Under the pieces are notes generated by a model. It saw only the letters and a list, made by a program, of their open reading frames with translations, was not told the origin of the DNA and made no database searches. Shown piece by piece: positions 9,040-14,455 of a DNA stretch of 14,455 bases. Position 1 is the stretch's first letter; each line of letters opens with the position of its first letter. The DNA comes from Puniceicoccales bacterium (GTDB lineage Bacteria; Verrucomicrobiota; Verrucomicrobiia; Opitutales; JAIRKQ01): positions 1 through 14,455 of the forward strand of contig JAISXS010000086.1 of NCBI GenBank assembly GCA_031270385.1, read 5' to 3'. The translations under genes were made by a program, and so were the position numbers.

Positions 9040-9143
9040 TATAGCCGTCACACTCGACAGGGGCGTCCTGCCCAACGATACTTAGCGGGAGATTTTTCCT
9101 TTTCATAAAGGAAAACACGCCCTTCTCAAGTGAAACAGCTATA
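9040..9143 (+). repeat. Palindromic repeat copy 2 (about 100 bp)
   Basis: This has the same orientation as copy 1 and lies 25 nt after it. It begins TATAGC and ends GCTATA, and it keeps the perfect inner 9-bp hairpin TTTTCCTTT/AAAGGAAAA with loop TCAT. In the shared frame, the TGG codon of copy 1 is TAG here, so the reading frame is broken, while the final stop after GKHALLK is kept. The two copies fill the space between the convergent lipoprotein and porin genes and could end transcription from both sides. Confidence 0.9.
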
Positions 9144-9170
9144 CAAAAACAACTTTACTTTACATCGAAG

Positions 9171-9989
9171 CTAAAACGAACAGTCAACGGTGGCGTTAAA
9201 CCATATAAATTTGTTCGGCTCACTACCCCTTACCCAGGAATCGCGCTTGGCAGAATTTGCAGCGCATGCAACACCGACCTTCGCTTTCGCATTCTCAGAC
9301 ACGCTATACACTATATCAGCATTTGCGTTAAAGTACACATAATGCGGGCTACCAAGGGTATGCATTTCGTGGCCGAAAACCTTTTCGGTACGATTATACC
9401 CAACCTTCAATCCAAGGTCGAAGGACAGTCCTTCAACTGAATGCGGTGACAAATCATAGCTATGCCCGATACTTCCTTCTATAACAATTCCCCGTTGATC
9501 AAAATTGTAGAAAAGGTACAGCGCTGGCGACAGCATCATATTTGCAGAAATTCCAACGTATGCCTCGCTCATATCACGTTTCATAAATGAAGGAATCCCA
9601 CCATTTGTCTCATTGTTATACACTCTAGTCGGGTAATCAGTGTAAAAACGATGGATATATCCAAAATCCAACGCAAACACATCCGTTATGTCGTACGATA
9701 TTCCGACGTATGGAGAAGCATGATAGTCGCCGAACAGAAATGCGGCCGATTTTTGGATGGGAAGCGCGAAATCGGCGCCAACGTACAGATTGCACTCATC
9801 GAAAACCGGGCACCCGGCCTCAACACGTGAAGCCAACACCTTAAAGCCAGCCCGACGGCCGCGAAAAACATATTCTGAGCTATACTTCACGCTCGCGCTG
9901 AGCGAGAAATCAGACCCCGACAATCCACTTCCAGCGGACAACGAGGCCGCACCAAACAGTAAAACCATCAAAACAGATAATTTCTTCAT
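9171..9989 (-). CDS. Putative outer-membrane beta-barrel protein (porin-like)
   Basis: The 272-residue product has a clear signal peptide: MKK, a hydrophobic core and a SLSA-G cleavage site near residue 19. The mature part is rich in alternating aromatic and polar residues and ends in phenylalanine, as outer-membrane barrels inserted by BamA do. The early stretch KYSSEYVFRGRR resembles the start of TorF-like and similar small porins, but I cannot assign a family firmly. Its substrate is unknown; a general small-solute pore or an adhesin-like barrel are both possible. The ATG at 9989 is preceded by GGAG at a good distance; an in-frame GTG at 9998 is less likely. A strong promoter lies at 10039-10067, so the gene is probably expressed alone and highly. 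It converges on the lipoprotein gene across the two repeats. Confidence 0.8.
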   Translation of the reverse strand: MKKLSVLMVLLFGAASLSAGSGLSGSDFSLSASVKYSSEYVFRGRRAGFKVLASRVEAGCPVFDECNLYVGADFALPIQKSAAFLFGDYHASPYVGISYDITDVFALDFGYIHRFYTDYPTRVYNNETNGGIPSFMKRDMSEAYVGISANMMLSPALYLFYNFDQRGIVIEGSIGHSYDLSPHSVEGLSFDLGLKVGYNRTEKVFGHEMHTLGSPHYVYFNANADIVYSVSENAKAKVGVACAANSAKRDSWVRGSEPNKFIWFNATVDCSF

Positions 9990-10038
9990 AAAAACCACTC
10001 CGTGTTAGACTATGAATAGTAAAAACAATTCATCGGAC

Positions 10039-10067
10039 ATTATCGGAGATACGGCCAAATTTGTCAA
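10039..10067 (-). promoter_or_regulatory. Sigma-70-type promoter of the porin gene
   Basis: On the minus strand this reads TTGACA, 17 bases, then GATAAT: a perfect -35 box and a -10 box with one mismatch at optimal spacing. The porin ATG lies about 50 nt downstream of the -10 box, leaving a leader of roughly 40 nt that contains GGAG. Confidence 0.8.
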
Positions 10068-10134
10068 GATTTTTGTGAAAAATATATCACACTGCCCGAT
10101 GATCAGACGAATTTTGTTCGTTAACCCCGCATAT

Positions 10135-10713
10135 TTACAAAAAATTGAAATTGATTTTCTTCAATCTACCCATATTGATGACATCCGCAATGTCGCACAC
10201 CAATGTCGCAGCATCCTTTATCCGGTTGCGTGTGGCTCTCGTGATCAATTTGAACGGCTCGTGGTAAGCGATGGAACTGGTTCCAATTATCAAAACACCA
10301 TTGTGTCTCCTTTTCTCCAGTATGTAACACATTTGATCTCGAATTTCTTCGTAGCGCAAAATTGCTTCGGCGAGAGGTCTGTCATTGGTGGATAACAACA
10401 ACTTCCTATCAAACGTTGCATAGCCGGTAGTGGTTATGTTTCCATCAAAAACCCTATGAAAACTGACGAACAACGGCATCGCCTTGATTGTGATGTTCAG
10501 GCCATCACTAGCTTGCACATCAGCCCTGACGACAATCCTCAGCGGGAAACACGCACACCCCGGAAATCTTGTGGTGTATATGGCAAGCTGCTTCCCTCGT
10601 AACTTGCCACACAAGACACAACCGCCGAAAAGACTTCCGAGCCGTCCGAAATCACCAAAACAAGGGCTCGAATGTGATACGCTCAAACCCAGATCGTCAG
10701 CGATTTTCTCCAT
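10135..10713 (-). CDS. Unrecognised protein of 192 residues
   Basis: I do not recognise this protein. It starts with a short helix-like stretch and then a region predicted by eye to be beta-rich (about 25-105), with five cysteines: C18, C32 and C35 in a CxxC pair, C53 and C55. A stretch FDRKLLLSTND (101-111) is followed by helical and strand segments including EAILRYEEIRDQM. This pattern, a beta-rich half, a FDxxFxxxS(N)D turn and then an alpha/beta end, recalls some cytosolic DUF3137-like proteins, but that is only an impression. No signal peptide or membrane segment is visible. It starts 70 nt after the preceding gene on the same strand, so co-transcription is possible. The Shine-Dalgarno sequence is weak. 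Its length and composition make chance coding unlikely. Confidence 0.65.
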   Translation of the reverse strand: MEKIADDLGLSVSHSSPCFGDFGRLGSLFGGCVLCGKLRGKQLAIYTTRFPGCACFPLRIVVRADVQASDGLNITIKAMPLFVSFHRVFDGNITTTGYATFDRKLLLSTNDRPLAEAILRYEEIRDQMCYILEKRRHNGVLIIGTSSIAYHEPFKLITRATRNRIKDAATLVCDIADVINMGRLKKINFNFL

Positions 10714-10783
10714 TCAACTGTGCACTTTCCCGTACCTCACTTCATTGCCCTCGGTCCCCTTTCGCGTTCCTATTCTCTCACTT

Positions 10784-11668
10784 TTATTGTATCCTTCTCT
10801 GCTGCTCCCTTCTAATCTGCCTCTTCTGCTCCCTTCTATATGCCTCCTCTGCCTCCTCTGCCTCCTTTGCCTCTTTTATAGTTTTTTCTGCTTTTTGACG
10901 GAGGTTTTCGGATTTACCTTCTTCTTCTAACTCAGCAATTCTTCTATCAGCTTTTTCAATCGTTCGTATATTATCCTCTACGCTCAACAGCATATCAAGA
11001 CTTTTCCTCGTTTCCTCGGCATTTTTACAGAATTCATCAGCTTTGTCTGGATCCACCTGGGCCAACGCTCTTAGTTCTATACCGTTCCGCATTTCGCTCT
11101 CGTACGGCAATACTAGACGGGCTATTTCCACCGGGTTGTGCCAACCGAACTCTTTCTCAACTTTCGCAATCTCTGAAATTGCACCAAATTTGTATGTCTG
11201 CTGCTCGCATTGTTCTCTGCGTACCGCGATAAGCGAACTAATTATGTATTGGTCAACAATACCATCGTTTGTATAGGAACAGACACGGTCTCCATTCATT
11301 TTCTTCGATAGAGCCGAAACTTCGTTCCAGTGCTCTGTCGCCGAAATAGCATCGGCTTCCTGCTTTTTTTCCTTCTCTTCCCATTGATGTTTTTTAATAA
11401 ATTTCTCTGGATCTGATGAGATCGCGATGATTCTGTTGCCGCACAGCCTTAACACTGCGCGTCCTGCAAGTTCAGCCGATTTGAAAGCTAGCTCCGGTGG
11501 TAATCCAGCCCCCTTCACGCACTTCACGACTTTCTCAACGTTAGTCCCCTTAGCGATCACCGTTTTGAGTACATCTACAACGTCGCTGGCTTTAAATTTA
11601 TTAAACGAACCAGGAACTTTAATAGGATCAGGAACTTTGTTCTGTGTTATCTTTGTGTTTGTTTCCAT
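10784..11668 (-). CDS. Unrecognised protein with charged coiled-coil C-terminus
   Basis: I do not recognise this 294-residue protein. The first 75 residues resemble a small helical domain. The middle is helical and charged, and from about residue 225 it becomes a strongly charged coiled coil ending in Glu-Ala and Arg-Gln-rich repeats. There is no signal peptide or membrane segment. The start is well supported: AAGAAGGA lies a few bases upstream of the ATG at 11668; an in-frame TTG at 11722 has nothing comparable. The DNA for the tail contains short tandem repeats (10803-10876), so its length may vary between strains. It lies 96 nt downstream of mgtE on the same strand and 70 nt upstream of the 192-residue gene. 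A structural or secreted effector-like role is possible but unsupported. Confidence 0.7.
   Translation of the reverse strand: METNTKITQNKVPDPIKVPGSFNKFKASDVVDVLKTVIAKGTNVEKVVKCVKGAGLPPELAFKSAELAGRAVLRLCGNRIIAISSDPEKFIKKHQWEEKEKKQEADAISATEHWNEVSALSKKMNGDRVCSYTNDGIVDQYIISSLIAVRREQCEQQTYKFGAISEIAKVEKEFGWHNPVEIARLVLPYESEMRNGIELRALAQVDPDKADEFCKNAEETRKSLDMLLSVEDNIRTIEKADRRIAELEEEGKSENLRQKAEKTIKEAKEAEEAEEAYRREQKRQIRREQQRRIQ
10803..10876. repeat. Short in-frame tandem repeats
   Basis: Four units of nine bases (TGCCTCCTC twice, then TGCCTCCTT and TGCCTCTTT) lie at 10841-10876. Next to them, two 24-base units beginning TGCTCCCTTCTA lie at 10803 and 10827. All are multiples of three inside the coiled-coil gene and code for Glu/Ala and Arg/Gln repeats. 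They are candidates for copy-number slippage that keeps the frame. Confidence 0.8.
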
Positions 11669-11764
11669 ATCATCCTTCTTTGACTGCGGCGTTGCGTTTA
11701 TGCGATCAAGAGAATAGGTCAAGAAAAATTATTGTTTTTCGCGAAATTTTATTTAAAAGTCAAA

Positions 11765-13141
11765 TTATAGCAAAAGATAAGATCCTATGCCGAGGAATAT
11801 GAACATTCCTGCAATATCGGTTATCGACGTCAGGAAAATGTAGGAACTTTGCGCTGGATCGCATTTCAACCGCGTCAAAAGCACGGGGATACACGACCCT
11901 ACGAATCCCGACAATCCCATATTTAGGACCATTGCAACAAACACCACCATTCCCACCTTTGCGTCATGCGCCCAAAATCCCGTTACGATGAGCGCGATGA
12001 ACCCTATGATTATTCCATTGAGAAGCCCCTTGAGCGTTTCACGTAATATTATTCCAGGAGAATCCCCACTCTGATATTCGCCAAGGGCAAGTCCCCTTAT
12101 GGATATTGCCAAAGTTTGTGCCCCTGAGTTTCCGCTCAGTCCGGTTATCATTACCATAAAAACGGCCAAAATTGTACGCTGAGCAATTTTGGCCTCGAAA
12201 AAATGGATAACGCTTGCAGTCAAAAATGCTATACACAAGTTCATCACCAGCCACGGCGTGCGTCGGAGAATGCTGTACGAAATCTTATCGTGGATATTTT
12301 CGTCGCCGCCGGCACCGTGCAATTTTTGAATATCCTCAGTCGCCTCCTCCCGGAGAATATCGATTACGTCGTCGTGGGTAATTATTCCGATCAGCCTGCG
12401 CTGGCCATCGACAACCGGAAGAGTGTTAAAGTGGCTCCTAGCCATCACGTGGGCAACAGTTTCTTTGTCCTGTTCCGGCGTACAAATCCCCTCGACATTT
12501 TCGCACATTATGGACTCGATCGTTGTGTTTGGATCCGTCCATAGCAATTTTTGCACATTCAAAACTCCAACCAAATGCCTCTTGTCATCGACAACGTATA
12601 TGCTATCGGTATTTTCAGCCATATCCCTACTTTTGCGCAAGAATTCTATGGCATTGTCGACTGTCATATGCGTTGTTAACGCCGCCACGTTAGGTGTCAT
12701 CACGCCACCAGCCGTGTTGTGGTCGTATGTCAGCAGATTCTGCAGGGTGGCAGATTCCCGTTGCGGCATTTTGTCTAGCAATTTTGCGCGGACGTCATCT
12801 TCCAATTCGCGGAGCAGGTCCGCCGCATCGTCCGGGGCCAGTGATCCCAGAATCTTTACCGCCTTTGCATCGCGCATTTCGGAGATTATTTCCGCCGAAT
12901 CTTCGGCATCCATTTCCGCCAAAACGTCCGTGACACCATCGACTGGCAATTTTTTTATAATTATCTCCCTACCCTCGCTTGGGAGCCTTTCCAGCCACGC
13001 TCCGATTTCATGGGGAGGTGTTCTCGCCAATTTTATCGCGTCTAAATTCTTGAAATCATTGTCCGCGCAATGCTGGAGTTCCTCAAACGTATAACTTTTC
13101 AGAACTACCTTCCTATCTTTGATGTTTTTGTGGTTTGGCAT
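11765..13141 (-). CDS. mgtE: MgtE, Mg2+ channel/transporter
   Basis: MgtE is a dimeric inner-membrane Mg2+ channel gated by its cytosolic domains, which bind Mg2+ when it is plentiful and close the pore. At 458 residues it is full length. The MgtE_N helical domain spans about 20-130 (TDVLAEMDAEDSAEII, LAPDDAADLL), two CBS domains span about 140-265, and five membrane segments follow from about 295. Pore-domain motifs are GNSGAQTL (337-344) followed by IRGLALGE, and TDIAGMFIFLGI near the end, where Asp442 matches the conserved Mg2+-selecting aspartate. No M-box-like leader is visible upstream. Instead an inverted repeat lies 29-60 nt before the ATG. The Shine-Dalgarno sequence is weak. The co-directional coiled-coil gene starts 96 nt downstream of the stop. 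Confidence 0.95.
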   Translation of the reverse strand: MPNHKNIKDRKVVLKSYTFEELQHCADNDFKNLDAIKLARTPPHEIGAWLERLPSEGREIIIKKLPVDGVTDVLAEMDAEDSAEIISEMRDAKAVKILGSLAPDDAADLLRELEDDVRAKLLDKMPQRESATLQNLLTYDHNTAGGVMTPNVAALTTHMTVDNAIEFLRKSRDMAENTDSIYVVDDKRHLVGVLNVQKLLWTDPNTTIESIMCENVEGICTPEQDKETVAHVMARSHFNTLPVVDGQRRLIGIITHDDVIDILREEATEDIQKLHGAGGDENIHDKISYSILRRTPWLVMNLCIAFLTASVIHFFEAKIAQRTILAVFMVMITGLSGNSGAQTLAISIRGLALGEYQSGDSPGIILRETLKGLLNGIIIGFIALIVTGFWAHDAKVGMVVFVAMVLNMGLSGFVGSCIPVLLTRLKCDPAQSSYIFLTSITDIAGMFIFLGIGSYLLL

Positions 13142-13169
13142 CTTCGGACACTGGGACTTGTTTAGTCAA

Positions 13170-13201
13170 TTTGCTTGAATTAGCATGAAATATCAAGCAA
13201 A
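13170..13201. promoter_or_regulatory. Inverted repeat upstream of mgtE, possible operator
   Basis: TTTGCTTGA (13170-13178) and TCAAGCAAA (13193-13201) form a perfect 9-bp inverted repeat around 14 bases, 29-60 nt upstream of the mgtE ATG. A third TTTGCTTGA lies at 13361-13369 near the possible promoter of the divergent gene. It may bind a repressor or fold in the mgtE leader; the function is inferred only from symmetry and position. Confidence 0.4.
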
Positions 13202-13361
13202 ATTTAGCTCGCGGGGCAATACTTTAAAAGTTTTTTACCTTTTTTTTAGTCGAAAGTTGGGCCAATCGCTCACGAATTGCCATCGTTTGTTTAAAAAAAA
13301 ACATTCACTTTGTTCACCAATTTTTGCTGATGGGCGATAAAATCCATCAAATTATCATTTT

Positions 13362-13391
13362 TTGCTTGATAAAAAAATACCAATGTAAGAA
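13362..13391 (+). promoter_or_regulatory. Possible promoter of the 240-residue gene
   Basis: TTGCTT, 18 bases, then TAAGAA, ending 18 nt before the ATG. Both boxes deviate from consensus and the leader would be very short. The -35 box overlaps the third TTTGCTTGA copy. The surrounding 13202-13360 is AT-rich and holds no gene. Confidence 0.3.
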
Positions 13392-13409
13392 TGAACACTG
13401 GGAGCTTAT

Positions 13410-14132
13410 ATGAACAATAAAACGATACCAATAAACAATATTATTATAAACGTTGTGACTGGCCTGGCTGTGTGGGAGTACGAAACCAAGAATGAGGTCA
13501 AAGAAAACAGTGCCCTCGCCTATGCCGGCCTTGTACGCGTAATTAAGAACTTGGGGGATGACTGCGATCAAATCGAAAGTAAATGGGAAAAACTCGGTGG
13601 ACATTTTAATTGGAACATGGACACACTTAATGCTTTTCGTGGGGCATTGCTGAAAGCCAGGGAAGTTATTGACATAAAAAAATTAGGAGACACGAAGGAT
13701 TCACTGACAATGGTACGGAAAAATGACAAAACGGAAGTTGAAAGGTGCTCAGGTTTGTTCTCAGACAATCTTATGTCAGAAACGGGAACAGGCGCCATCG
13801 TTTCACTCTTGCGCGAGATAAGATCTGCATCGCTCAACCTTGCGCAAAGTGTTCCAGTCGCGGGTGCAACAGATGAGATCGAATTCCAAGCCAAATTACT
13901 TGACAGAGTGCTGAATAATTTGACTGGGGTCTTGGACCGGGAAGGTATTAGAAAAGATGCGACTACAAAGCTGAAAGATCTTGTCAGTGGCACTTGTCTA
14001 GATTTGCACGCCGCGTCAGAACTAGCGCTACCATATTTAGATATTGATTGTGTAACTAGTAGATACTTCGATCTCATCGCGGCGTTAAACGACCTAAGCA
14101 ATTATTATTATAGTAAATACGAAAATGCTTGA
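13410..14132 (+). CDS. Unrecognised helical protein of 240 residues
   Basis: I do not recognise this protein. It looks soluble and mostly alpha-helical: after a short hydrophobic start (INNIIINVVTGLAVW) it alternates amphipathic helices such as LNAFRGALLKAREVIDIKKL, and it has no convincing signal peptide or transmembrane segment. GGGAG lies seven bases upstream of the ATG, which supports both the start and real translation. It is transcribed divergently from mgtE across a 268-nt AT-rich gap with shared short repeats. The stop is followed after only 6 nt by the first of three tandem palindromic repeats. Like the two unrecognised genes on the other side of mgtE, it is probably lineage-specific; I cannot infer a function. 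Confidence 0.75.
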   Translation: MNNKTIPINNIIINVVTGLAVWEYETKNEVKENSALAYAGLVRVIKNLGDDCDQIESKWEKLGGHFNWNMDTLNAFRGALLKAREVIDIKKLGDTKDSLTMVRKNDKTEVERCSGLFSDNLMSETGTGAIVSLLREIRSASLNLAQSVPVAGATDEIEFQAKLLDRVLNNLTGVLDREGIRKDATTKLKDLVSGTCLDLHAASELALPYLDIDCVTSRYFDLIAALNDLSNYYYSKYENA

Positions 14133-14138
14133 GTGAAT

Positions 14139-14241
14139 TATAGCTGCTTCACCTGAGAAGGGCGTGTTTTTTTTGTAAAAAGGAAAATTTTTTAGCCGAG
14201 TATCGTTGGATAAGATGCCCTTGTTGGGTGTGACAGCTATA
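14139..14241 (-). repeat. Palindromic repeat copy 3
   Basis: In minus orientation it begins TATAGCTGTCACAC and contains GGGCATCTTATCCAACGATA like copies 1 and 2; it ends GCAGCTATA. The outer arms pair well, but the inner hairpin has lost its GG. A base change or shift has removed the shared stop, so the frame runs on past the 3' arm. The element starts 6 nt after the stop of the 240-residue gene and directly abuts copy 4. Confidence 0.88.
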
Positions 14242-14336
14242 TATAGTTGTTTCATTTGAAAGGAGCGTGCTTTCCTTCATAAAAATGGAAATTTTCCCGC
14301 CAAACATCGCTAGATAGAATACCTTCATCTACTATA
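14242..14336 (-). repeat. Palindromic repeat copy 4, diverged
   Basis: This is a minus-orientation copy with a shortened 5' arm: from the TATAG end it goes directly to GATGAAGG. It shares TTTGGCGGGAAAATTT and the GAAGGAAAGCACGC 3' part with copy 1. In the shared frame it reads GILSSDVWRENFHF and ends at a TGA in the 3' arm at the same place as copies 1 and 2. Many of its differences from copy 1 are at third codon positions. Confidence 0.82.
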
Positions 14337-14455
14337 GTCATCTTACCCGAAAAAAGCATATTGTTTTTCCATACAAGCATGAACTTTCCGTTGGTGTGTC
14401 GTTGCACTGGGATGCTTTTCTCAAGTAAGACGACTATATAGGGCGCAAAAGTCAT
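14252..14455 (-). CDS. Repeat-borne open frame running off the right edge
   Basis: This frame is open through copies 5 and 4 for 67 codons and ends at the stop shared by the repeat family. An ATG lies exactly at the window edge, so the frame may extend further. Its last 29 residues match the translated copy 1 (ILSN/S, WRENF, F, GK, A conserved). It may be the 3' end of a real gene from which the repeats derive, or a frame made by tandem repeats. No known family is recognised, and the Shine-Dalgarno region lies outside the window. Confidence 0.35.
   Translation of the reverse strand: MTFAPYIVVLLEKSIPVQRHTNGKFMLVWKNNMLFSGKMTIVDEGILSSDVWRENFHFYEGKHAPFK
14333..14438 (-). repeat. Palindromic repeat copy 5, most diverged
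   Basis: In minus orientation its 5' arm matches that of copies 1-3 at about 18 of 27 bases and its 3' arm at about 16 of 26. The two arms are complementary to each other over most of their length: ATAGTCGTC and GATGACTAT at the tips and AAAAGCAT and ATGCTTTT inside. The middle is not clearly alignable with the other copies. It shares its end with copy 4, so copies 3 to 5 form a head-to-tail array. Confidence 0.6.

Noticed and set aside
8914..9143. CRISPR array
   Set aside because: The units are about 100 bp, palindromic over their full length and only two in tandem; there are no regular spacers or cas genes.
10012..10395. Plus-strand open frame of 127 codons
   Set aside because: It covers the strong porin promoter and half of the 192-residue gene on the other strand and shows no protein-like features.
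12423..13094. Plus-strand open frame of 223 codons
   Set aside because: It is antisense to the well-supported CBS and N-terminal domains of MgtE; its Ser/Ala-rich product is a typical antisense artefact.
4721..13159. Shared motif CGGACAYTGGGACTT next to tRNA-Leu (4721-4735) and mgtE (13145-13159)
   Set aside because: A 15-base match with one mismatch is expected several times by chance in a window of this size, and the two positions do not share a clear function.
13142..13409. M-box magnesium riboswitch upstream of mgtE
   Set aside because: I looked for its conserved core on the minus strand and did not see it; the region is mostly AT-rich with only the TTTGCTTGA repeat.
13568..14101. Minus-strand open frame of 177 codons
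   Set aside because: It is antisense to the 240-residue gene, which has a good Shine-Dalgarno sequence; this frame has none and is Ser-rich as shadows usually are.

Overview
This window comes from a Gram-negative bacterium of intermediate GC content. It encodes an outer-membrane beta-barrel with a signal peptide, an MCE/MlaD protein and a PqiC-like lipoprotein, and its tRNA genes carry an encoded 3' CCA. The gene content and the antiporter architecture would fit a PVC-type (Verrucomicrobia-like) or a host-associated bacterium. That placement is a weak inference; the sequence alone does not fix the taxon.

Left part (150-4711), all on the minus strand and read from right to left: tRNA-Leu(CAA), bioY (biotin uptake S component), tRNA-Ser(GGA), tRNA-Tyr(GTA), a PiT-family phosphate transporter and priA. 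bioY overlaps the 5' end of tRNA-Ser by 10 nt, and the transporter gene stops 3 nt before priA. Middle part (4965-8901), plus strand: a Kef-type cation/proton antiporter with two C-terminal RCK_C (TrkA-C) domains but no visible NAD-binding RCK_N domain, then an MlaD/PqiB-like MCE protein whose stop overlaps the start of a PqiC-like lipoprotein. The permease and ATPase of this lipid-transport system are not in the window.

Right part (9171-14132): a putative porin with a near-consensus sigma-70 promoter, two unrecognised proteins and the Mg2+ channel MgtE, all on the minus strand, then one unrecognised plus-strand protein. Replication restart, nutrient and ion import (phosphate, biotin, Mg2+, K+/H+) and envelope lipid handling are represented; no single pathway joins these genes.

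The most notable feature is a family of palindromic repeats of about 100 bp: two copies at 8914-9143, three head-to-tail copies at 14139-14438 and a probable degenerate half-copy at 91-120. They begin with TATAG and end with CTATA, can fold into a long imperfect hairpin with a smaller internal hairpin, and sit just beyond the 3' ends of genes. Several copies read in one shared frame towards a conserved peptide (ILSN.TWRENF-like) that ends at a stop in the 3' arm. Two neighbouring copies form an open frame that runs off the right edge. This resembles in concept the protein-coding palindromic elements of Rickettsia, but I do not recognise this sequence family.
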